From positions 1 through 57,509 of the forward strand of contig CANHIS010000013.1 in assembly GCA_947460255.1 (NCBI GenBank): DNA of 57,509 nt, written 5' to 3'. This stretch comes from Bacteroidota bacterium (lineage in GTDB: Bacteria > Bacteroidota > Bacteroidia > M30B66). The notes beneath the pieces were generated by a model. The model was not told where the DNA came from, ran no database searches, and saw only the letters and a program-made list of their open reading frames with translations. How positions within the stretch are numbered: position 1 is the first letter of the stretch; every line of letters begins with the position of its first letter. Made by a program: the position numbers and the translations under genes. Positions 51,613-57,509 of this stretch are shown piece after piece.

Positions 51613-52155
51613 ATGGCTCATCCTTGGCACGACGTTACTAGCTTTCCCGAAAATGAAAATCTTGTACATGCAATCATCGAAATCCCGAAAGGCAGTAAAG
51701 CAAAGTTCGAGGTACACAAACCTTCAGGATTGCTAAAACTTGATCGGATGCTGTTTTCGGCAGTCCACTACCCTGCTAATTATGGTTTTATTCCTAGAAC
51801 CCTAGCCGGGGATAATGATCCGCTCGATATACTAGTGATTTGTCAGGCCGATCTGCCACCACTTACGCTTGTTGAAGCACGCGTGATTGGGGTAATGAGG
51901 ATGCGCGATAAAAATGAAACGGACGACAAAATCCTAGCCGTTGCAGAGCACGATGTTTCGATGCAGAACATCAACACTCTGAGCGATCTGCCTGATTATC
52001 TTCTTGCTGAAATTCGACGATTTTTCGAAGATTACAAAAAGCTTGAGCAACGCAATGATGTGGTGGTTGAAGAAATTCTCGACATCAACGAAGCGCGTCG
52101 AATCATAGATGAAAGTGTTACCGGTTATCAGCAACACTTTCATCCTGAAGTTTAA
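51613..52155 (+). CDS. ppa: inorganic pyrophosphatase, family I
   Basis: 180 residues from the ATG at 51613, which yields the usual N-terminus MAHPWHDV; the frame extends 31 codons upstream without family similarity. The active-site motifs are present: AIIEIPKGSKAKFEV (Glu and Lys ligands), YPANYGFIPRTLAGDNDPLDILV (the metal-binding Asp cluster) and EARVIGVMRMRDKNETDDKI (the Lys-x-Asp-x3-Asp-Asp loop). It removes pyrophosphate to drive biosynthesis. No clear promoter element was found near the ATG. It is convergent with lepB, with 3 nt between stop codons. Confidence 0.93.
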   Translation: MAHPWHDVTSFPENENLVHAIIEIPKGSKAKFEVHKPSGLLKLDRMLFSAVHYPANYGFIPRTLAGDNDPLDILVICQADLPPLTLVEARVIGVMRMRDKNETDDKILAVAEHDVSMQNINTLSDLPDYLLAEIRRFFEDYKKLEQRNDVVVEEILDINEARRIIDESVTGYQQHFHPEV

Positions 52156-52158
52156 TAA

Positions 52159-53811
52159 TTAACGTTTGGTGATGAATCGGCGGCGGTTGTTCCAACCCCA
52201 AATTCCTGCCAACAATGGAATCATTATCCAAAAGAAATAGGATTTCGAGTTTCCTCCATTGTTGATGAAACTAAATACACGCTCGAATCGAATCCCAGGA
52301 AATCCGCGATTTGTAGCCCGCGACAACCAAATAAACACCGCTTTCCCAACTACATGATCATGTGGCACAAAGCCCCAAAAACGCGAGTCTAATGAATTGT
52401 GGCGATTATCGCCCATCATGAAATAGTAGTTCTGCTTAAATGTATAGCTCGTTGCTGGACTTCCGTTGATGAGAATTTGGTCGCCTTTAACTTGCAACGA
52501 ATTGTCTTCATAATCGCGGATGATTCGCTCATACATACGAATATTCGATTTGTTGATCTGCACAGAAACACCTTCTTTCGGAACTACAAGTGGTCCAAAA
52601 TTATCACGATTCCAAGGAAGAGTCGGTATATGAGGAAACGCACGGTAATCGTATTCATTTGCAGGATTAAGCAATGGTTGAATATCGGCCACTGCATTTA
52701 CATTGCGCAACTTATCCAGATTCTTGCTGTTCAACATAGCAATTGGATAACTCGACTGTTGACCATAAAAATCGGTAATGTCGAGTTTGTCTAAGGTAGC
52801 TTGATTGAGCGGCGATCGAAGTGCTAACTGATAAGAAAACTGAAGCAACTCAGGATTCTTTGCCATTTGGTCGTTCAGATAAACCTGTCCGCCACGAATC
52901 TCAATTTTATCTCCAGGAATCCCGATGCAGCGTTTCACATAGTTGTCGCATTTGTCGATAGGCCGCACTACCAAATCGTACCGAGCGGCAACAGCTTCAC
53001 GCGCCATTTTCATTAATCCTTCGCGGTTTTGCTCAGGATCCATTTTCATGTTCACAGCCATTGTGTGCATTGTGTCGAGCACAATTCCGTAATAGCTTTC
53101 ACTTTGGCGTTGCACAATAACCGTGTCGCCTTCAGGGAAATTAAATACTACTACATCGTTATTTTTCACCTCGCCAAGCGCAGGAAACCTCATGTAAGGC
53201 AATTGAATCCATGTTGTATACGATGGTGTGTGGTCGGTGAGTGGCAATGTGTGGTGTGTAAATGGCACTGTTAGCGGTGTGTTGGGCACCTTCGAACCGT
53301 AACTCACTTTACTTACAAAAAGGTAATCCCCTACCAAAAGCGACTTCTCCATCGATGGCGTCGGAATGGTGAAAGCCTCAATAAAGAATGAACGGATAAT
53401 TGTGGCTGCAACTACAGCAAATACAATGGCTTCCGACCATTCGGTTACGGTGGTTCTTTCGTACTTCTTCCAGTAATCATTACCCATCCAACGGTATTTA
53501 TCCTGGAATCCGAGCATAATCAAAGCAATCGGCGAAAGAATTATTCCTCCGATGGTTACAAAAGGACTTTCAACTTCAAAATTTCGGATGGTTAAAAACA
53601 CCAAGACCAAAAACATGATGATGTTCACACCTGGAATCAGCAATAAAATCAGCCACCACCATGGGCGTTCAACCAGTTTAAGCCAAACCCAAAGGTTGAA
53701 CCCAGGCACGAATGCTTCCCATCCCTGTTTACCAGCTTTTCGAAAAACACCGAAAAGCCCGCCATGAATGAGCAATAAAATGAGAAGGTTAACGATCCAC
53801 TTGATTTCCAT
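52159..53811 (-). CDS. lepB: signal peptidase I with N-terminal DUF5684-like domain
   Basis: 550 residues. The N-terminal ~80 residues (GLFGVFRKAGKQGWEAFVPGFNLWVWLKL, then three helices) resemble DUF5684, often seen as a separate protein. The S26 peptidase follows: catalytic Ser153 (IPTPSMEKSLLVGDY) and Lys293 (CDNYVKRCIGIPGDKIEIRGG), with the C-terminal box MGDNRHNSLDSRFWGFVP. Large insertions between the boxes make it far longer than E. coli LepB (324 residues). It removes signal peptides from Sec-exported proteins, among them the T9SS and lipoprotein cargo in this window. Gene five of the par operon, 4 nt after dapB. Confidence 0.92.
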   Translation of the reverse strand: MEIKWIVNLLILLLIHGGLFGVFRKAGKQGWEAFVPGFNLWVWLKLVERPWWWLILLLIPGVNIIMFLVLVFLTIRNFEVESPFVTIGGIILSPIALIMLGFQDKYRWMGNDYWKKYERTTVTEWSEAIVFAVVAATIIRSFFIEAFTIPTPSMEKSLLVGDYLFVSKVSYGSKVPNTPLTVPFTHHTLPLTDHTPSYTTWIQLPYMRFPALGEVKNNDVVVFNFPEGDTVIVQRQSESYYGIVLDTMHTMAVNMKMDPEQNREGLMKMAREAVAARYDLVVRPIDKCDNYVKRCIGIPGDKIEIRGGQVYLNDQMAKNPELLQFSYQLALRSPLNQATLDKLDITDFYGQQSSYPIAMLNSKNLDKLRNVNAVADIQPLLNPANEYDYRAFPHIPTLPWNRDNFGPLVVPKEGVSVQINKSNIRMYERIIRDYEDNSLQVKGDQILINGSPATSYTFKQNYYFMMGDNRHNSLDSRFWGFVPHDHVVGKAVFIWLSRATNRGFPGIRFERVFSFINNGGNSKSYFFWIMIPLLAGIWGWNNRRRFITKR

Positions 53812-53815
53812 AATC

Positions 53816-54532
53816 TTAGCGTAGGTTTAAAAGGTCTTGCATGGTAAAAACACCTTGCTTATTGAGAATAAATTTGGCTGCTTCAATGGCTCCTGCAGCA
53901 AAACCCTTGCGGTTGAAGGCATTGTGCGTTAACACAATTTCGTCGTTCGCAGATATATACTGAACACTGTGTTTTCCGATGGTTTCGCCTTCGCGGATAG
54001 CATCAATTGGCAATCCTCCAGGAGCAGAGTCATTAACATTGCACCAATGCGATAAATTGTTGCGGTGCTTGATGATTTCGTCGGCAATCCAAATTGCAGT
54101 TCCGCTTGGCGCATCTTTTTTGTGAATGTGATGCGTTTCTTGAAGATGTAAAGCATATTCTGGATGCGTCTGCATGAAATCAGCTATCCAAGCGTTCATC
54201 CGAACGAAAAGATGCACACCAACACTAAAGTTAGAAGCATAAAATAGCGCCCCTTGGTGATCACTGCAGGATTGAGAAATACTTTCCAAATTGGTGAGCC
54301 AACCTGTGGTGCCTGTTACCACGGGAACGCCTAATTTGAAGCATGTTTCGAGGTTTTCAATCACTTGATCGGGACTTGTAAATTCGATAGCCACATCACA
54401 AGATGCGAGCTCATCTTCCCAGTTTGCTGGCCTTTCCTTCGGTAGGATAAACACCTCATGAACAGCTTCCTGAGTGAGTAGCTCATGGAGAATCTTCCCC
54501 ATTTTACCATAACCGATCAGTGCAACTTTCAT
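53816..54532 (-). CDS. dapB: 4-hydroxy-tetrahydrodipicolinate reductase
   Basis: 238 residues. VALIGYGKMGKIL is the NAD(P) loop, TGTTGW and NFSVGVHLF mark the active-site edge, and ETHHIHKKDAPSGTA is the family's substrate signature, with the catalytic His pair and Lys. It makes tetrahydrodipicolinate for lysine and diaminopimelate, the peptidoglycan crosslinker. It sits between the DUF5683 gene (1 nt) and lepB (4 nt), so cell-wall precursor supply is tied to the chromosome segregation operon. Confidence 0.94.
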   Translation of the reverse strand: MKVALIGYGKMGKILHELLTQEAVHEVFILPKERPANWEDELASCDVAIEFTSPDQVIENLETCFKLGVPVVTGTTGWLTNLESISQSCSDHQGALFYASNFSVGVHLFVRMNAWIADFMQTHPEYALHLQETHHIHKKDAPSGTAIWIADEIIKHRNNLSHWCNVNDSAPGGLPIDAIREGETIGKHSVQYISANDEIVLTHNAFNRKGFAAGAIEAAKFILNKQGVFTMQDLLNLR

Positions 54533-54533
54533 T

Positions 54534-55184
54534 TCAAAAACGAAGATTTATTCCCAAGCCGAGGGAAGTTCGCGCCGACAAAGCGTTGAAAACAGGTTCT
54601 GGTCGAATGTTGATGCTCAAATCATCGCTCATATTGAAATCAAAGAAATGGGCATCCACAGTGGCATCGATGATATTCAATGTGTACAGCAGCGCGAAAC
54701 CAATGATGGTGAGGTCTCTGTTTCGACGATAAAAATCTTGAAGTTCATTCAAATCGCCATCAGAATACAATGCTAAATCTTCGTTAAATCCGCTTATTGC
54801 GTCAGATTGACGAAGGATGAGTTCATTTTTGTGAAGTCGATAATTTCTTAAACTGAATTGGTAAGAATACACCAGTGCTGCTGTTCCTACTCCAATCACA
54901 CCAATTTTCCAATACTTACGGTTATATGCTTGGCCAAGCCCAGGAAGGATTGCTGAATAAATACCTGCCTTTCGAGGAGAATGAAGCGCTTTTGAAGATG
55001 CCGTGTCTGTTTTAAGAACTTTCGCTTCAGAGTTAGGCTTAGCGGTTTTATCTGGTGAAGATTGCAACTTACCTAACTTGTTCTTCATGCGAATTTCAGA
55101 ACTGTCGCTTTGAGATACAATGTTGGTATGAAGCATCAGAAATAATACTCCTAAACACCAAGCTCTCAATAGGATTTTCTGCAT
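54534..55184 (-). CDS. DUF5683 membrane protein
   Basis: 216 residues with an N-terminal signal segment and a Ser-, Lys- and Asn-rich linker (about 28-65). The domain follows: HSPRKAGIYSAILPGLGQAYNRKYWKIGVIGVGTAALVYSY gives a Gly-rich membrane hairpin typical of DUF5683, and a second helix (IGFALLYTLNIIDATVDAHFF) follows. Function is unknown. I associate it with par-linked operons in Bacteroidota. It overlaps parB by 1 nt and dapB is 1 nt away, so coupling is tight. Confidence 0.82.
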   Translation of the reverse strand: MQKILLRAWCLGVLFLMLHTNIVSQSDSSEIRMKNKLGKLQSSPDKTAKPNSEAKVLKTDTASSKALHSPRKAGIYSAILPGLGQAYNRKYWKIGVIGVGTAALVYSYQFSLRNYRLHKNELILRQSDAISGFNEDLALYSDGDLNELQDFYRRNRDLTIIGFALLYTLNIIDATVDAHFFDFNMSDDLSINIRPEPVFNALSARTSLGLGINLRF

Positions 55185-56074
55185 CAGGGAATCAGTTTCC
55201 GAAGAATTTCGTTGAGTTCAAATTCTGAATTAAACTTGATCGAAATCTGCCCTTTTCCATCTTTGCTCGATTTTATATCCACCGGAACTTCGAGGCGTTG
55301 GTGAAGCATTTTCTCTGCCGACTTAATCACCTGAGAAACACTAATAGCAGCAGGCTTTTCGGGCCCGCCAGCAGCTTTGGTATTTCTAGCAGCTTCTTCC
55401 ACTTGACGCACCGACATTTCGCTGCTCAAGATTTGGTTGTACAAACTAAGTTGAAGTTTAGGATCATCGATATTTACCAGTGCTCTAGCGTGGCCCATGG
55501 TAATTTTTCGTGAACGAATGCCCAATTGGATTTCAGGCGGCAGTTTCAACAAGCGAAGATAGTTGGCTACAGTGGAGCGTTTTTTGGCCACCTTTTCAGA
55601 AACCTCTTCCTGCGTAAGCTTAAGTTCTTCGAGCATTCTTTGGTAAGCCAACGCGATTTCGATAGCATCGAGCTCTTCGCGTTGAATGTTTTCTACCAAA
55701 GCCATTTCGAGCATTGCCTGATCGTTGGCAATGCGGATGTAGGCAGGAATTTCGGTTAAACCAGCTATTTGAGATGCACGAAATCTTCGTTCTCCACTAA
55801 TTAGTTGGTATTTATCGTAGCCCATTTTCCGCACGGTAACTGGCTGAATGAGCCCCATTTCTTGAATGGATGCAGCCAATTCTTTCAGTGCTTCTTCTTC
55901 GAAAAAGGTACGAGGTTGAAACGGATTCGCTTCTATATTGGCAATAGCCAGAAGAGAAATAGAACCAACAGAACCAGCTTCAGATTGACCTGATGCTTTG
56001 GTTGTTATGTCTGTTTCTGGACTAGTGAGCAGCGCGCCGAGTCCTTTTCCGAGGGCATTTCGTTTGTTGTTCAT
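55184..56074 (-). CDS. parB: chromosome partitioning protein ParB/Spo0J
   Basis: 296 residues from the ATG at 56074, giving the usual MNNKRNALGKGLGALL start; an ATG three codons earlier is possible. The ParB/Srx domain with the CTP-binding loop (GERRFRAS) and ANPFQPRTFFEEEALKELAASI spans about 30-125. An HTH (LTQEEVSEKVAKKRSTVANYLRLLKLP) binds parS. The C-terminal ~50 residues are the dimer domain. No parS site was recognised in the window. It starts 14 nt after the parA stop and forms the core of the segregation system. Confidence 0.93.
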   Translation of the reverse strand: MNNKRNALGKGLGALLTSPETDITTKASGQSEAGSVGSISLLAIANIEANPFQPRTFFEEEALKELAASIQEMGLIQPVTVRKMGYDKYQLISGERRFRASQIAGLTEIPAYIRIANDQAMLEMALVENIQREELDAIEIALAYQRMLEELKLTQEEVSEKVAKKRSTVANYLRLLKLPPEIQLGIRSRKITMGHARALVNIDDPKLQLSLYNQILSSEMSVRQVEEAARNTKAAGGPEKPAAISVSQVIKSAEKMLHQRLEVPVDIKSSKDGKGQISIKFNSEFELNEILRKLIP

Positions 56075-56088
56075 GAAGGACAATTCGA

Positions 56089-56910
56089 TCAGTTGTTCCG
56101 AACATCCAAATCATCGATAATCTTATCGCTGATTGGAATTCTAGTGAGGTCGTTTTTTTGCAAGATTTCACGGGCCAAATTCAGGTAATTGATTGCTCCT
56201 GAAGAAGATGCATCATGCATAATCACCGACAATCCAAAACTTGGCGCTTCTCCTAAACGGATGTTGCGTTGAATAATTGTATCGAAAACCATTTGTTGGA
56301 AGTGCGTTTTCACCTCTTCAACAACTTGGTTTGAAAGACGTAAACGGCTATCGTACATCGTTAACAAAATGCCTTCGATTTCGAGGTCAGGATTGAGACG
56401 AGATTGAACGATTTTAATGGTATTGAGAAGTTTACCTAAACCTTCCAATGCAAAGTATTCGCACTGAACAGGAATGATCACCGAATCGGCTGCAGTTAAT
56501 GAGTTTACCGTAATCAAGCCAAGAGATGGAGAACAATCGATGATGATAAATTCGTATTGATCCCGAATTTTGGCAATCGCGTTGCGCATCATGTGTTCGC
56601 GATTAACCATGTTGATCATCTCTATTTCAGCACCAACAAGATCGATGTGTGCTGGAATAATATCCATGTTTGGTGTAGAAGTATTCAGGATGATATCCTT
56701 TGGTTCCGCTTCATTGATGATGCATTCGTAAATGCTTGTGCGGATATTCCGAGGATCTAAGCCGATTCCAGATGTTGCATTCGCCTGCGGATCTGCATCA
56801 ATCAACAAGGTTTTATGCTCAAGAATAGCCAGACTGGCAGCGAGATTGATGGCAGTAGTCGTTTTACCAACTCCTCCTTTTTGGTTCGCAATTGCTATGA
56901 CTTTACACAT
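56089..56910 (-). CDS. parA: chromosome partitioning ATPase ParA/Soj
   Basis: 273 residues. The deviant Walker A is KGGVGKTT (11-18) with the signature lysine Lys11; Walker A' follows in LLIDADPQANATSGIG, and Walker B in FIIIDCSPSLGLITVNSL. A nonspecific DNA-binding surface is expected in the C-terminal half. It drives ParB-parS segregation by ATP-dependent dimer gradients on the nucleoid. It is the first gene of the operon parA-parB-DUF5683-dapB-lepB, and a TATATTTG element lies about 48 nt upstream. Confidence 0.95.
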   Translation of the reverse strand: MCKVIAIANQKGGVGKTTTAINLAASLAILEHKTLLIDADPQANATSGIGLDPRNIRTSIYECIINEAEPKDIILNTSTPNMDIIPAHIDLVGAEIEMINMVNREHMMRNAIAKIRDQYEFIIIDCSPSLGLITVNSLTAADSVIIPVQCEYFALEGLGKLLNTIKIVQSRLNPDLEIEGILLTMYDSRLRLSNQVVEEVKTHFQQMVFDTIIQRNIRLGEAPSFGLSVIMHDASSSGAINYLNLAREILQKNDLTRIPISDKIIDDLDVRNN

Positions 56911-56958
56911 GGTACAACGATCTGCGGTTAGGTATTAAAAACTTATCTGAAATGACCG

Positions 56959-56966
56959 CAAATATA
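56959..56966 (-). promoter_or_regulatory. -7 element for the par-dapB-lepB operon
   Basis: The minus strand reads TATATTTG. The nearest upstream TTG is 24 nt away, slightly beyond the usual 17-23. The leader to the parA ATG would be about 43 nt. Confidence 0.45.
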
Positions 56967-57094
56967 AGTAATGATAGTGGCGAAGTTGAGCAAAATGATC
57001 AACAAAAAGCCGTTGGTAAGTTTGAGAATGTTAATAACATAAATGCAAAATTCGGCATGCTTCAAAGCTTCATTTCTTCATCAAAAGGCAATAC

Positions 57095-57509
57095 TCACCG
57101 ACCTACATCACCAACCGTGATGATCAATGTTGAAATACCTACCAACAAAATCAGCCCTAACACGTAACGCTGAAAACGCTGCTCGGAGATGAACCGAAGT
57201 AAATACCTACCCAAAGCAGTTCCTACAAAACTTAAAATCAACAACATCGGAATCAATGGAAGCAATTTCATCGTGAAGTAACCTGCTTCAACATACACCA
57301 CGCTCCTACTCACATCAATGCCCAAATCGATAAATGCCGACGTGGCAATAAAAACATCCTTGTTTAAACTAAACGAGGCCAAAACCAAACCTCTAATCGC
57401 GCCGCCTGTGCCTACTAATCCAGCTGCCAATCCCGAAAATGCACCTCCTGTTGCGGCAGTAAGTCTAGATGGATTCAATGCAAAATCAGATTTTATCAGC
57501 AGTACAGAA
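57095..57509 (-). CDS. TauE/SafE-family permease, C-terminal part (truncated by the window edge)
   Basis: The frame is open to the end of the window, and 137 residues are visible up to the TGA stop at 57097-57095. They show at least three membrane helices and the TauE/SafE pattern GGAFSGLAAGLVGTGGAIRGL...SAFIDLGIDVSRSVVYV, a half-repeat of the eight-helix family. Such proteins move sulphur compounds or organic acids; the substrate here is unknown. The N-terminal half, its promoter and its upstream neighbour lie beyond the edge. Confidence 0.85.
   Translation of the reverse strand, partial: SVLLIKSDFALNPSRLTAATGGAFSGLAAGLVGTGGAIRGLVLASFSLNKDVFIATSAFIDLGIDVSRSVVYVEAGYFTMKLLPLIPMLLILSFVGTALGRYLLRFISEQRFQRYVLGLILLVGISTLIITVGDVGR

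Noticed and set aside
55184-57094. parS site near parA/parB
   Set aside because: No 16-bp match resembling TGTTTCACGTGAAACA was recognised near the genes or elsewhere in the window; absence here does not exclude sites outside.

Overview
The window looks like a chromosomal segment of a free-living Bacteroidota bacterium, probably from the Flavobacteriales and relatives, with moderate-to-low GC. The evidence is of several kinds. Two secreted proteins carry type IX secretion (T9SS) C-terminal sorting domains. There are Bacteroidota-restricted families (DUF4296, DUF5683, DUF6580, a lipidated BamA/TamA relative). The soj-spo0J-DUF5683-dapB-lepB gene order is one I associate with this phylum. Many genes are preceded by the phylum's -7 promoter element TAnnTTTG rather than by Shine-Dalgarno sequences. 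No phage, plasmid, CRISPR or defence island is visible. The only mobile element is a badly decayed IS3-family copy.

Layout. 1-1813: DUF6580 membrane protein and an FAD oxidoreductase. 1810-4917: secreted T9SS subtilase. 5134-6164: IS3 remnant. 6278-8962: HMG-CoA lyase, pyrD and an RNA methyltransferase. 9009-12530: BamA/TamA-like lipoprotein and a CoA transferase. 12586-13557: NYN/cold-shock fusion behind a long leader. 13996-16213: LptF/G permease and tgt. 16301-18697: glycosyltransferase, sigma factor and rsmG. 18694-20172: GT22-like mannosyltransferase. 20316-21764: operator-rich promoter driving SatD and DUF3307. 21766-34330: a 12.5-kb minus-strand carbohydrate block. 34659-35516: universal stress protein. 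35519-38974: GNAT, aspartate kinase, dihydroorotase, DUF4296. 39091-40383: AT-hook/H1-like chromatin protein. 41211-43548: SpoIID-like protein and lpxB. 43683-47369: metallo-hydrolase, T9SS adhesin-like protein, DUF2279. 47451-48080: tRNA-Ser followed by four degenerate tRNA-terminator repeats. 48310-50321: sensor kinase plus a small ORF. 50551-52155: PrsW and ppa. 52159-56910: the par-dapB-lepB operon. 57095-57509: truncated TauE/SafE permease.

How the genes work together. The carbohydrate block runs pfkA - gapN - sugar kinase - GH31 - lipoprotein GH13 - secreted GH13 - fba - [terminator] - pgi. It couples hydrolysis of starch or maltodextrin outside and inside the cell to upper glycolysis, with a non-phosphorylating GapN-type step. 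A 17-bp palindrome next to the pfkA promoter is a candidate operator for the whole unit. The par operon couples chromosome segregation to cell-wall precursor (dapB) and secretion (lepB) functions.

Most notable observations. (1) At six genes a TAnnTTTG-like promoter element ends 4-5 nt before the ATG, which predicts leaderless or near-leaderless mRNAs. (2) A tandem array of tRNA-Ser-derived, hairpin-invaded pseudo-units follows the real tRNA-Ser. (3) Inverted repeats are clustered over the SatD promoter. (4) Expected ligand or catalytic residues are replaced in tgt, dihydroorotase and GapN. No wholly new multi-gene system could be demonstrated from sequence alone.
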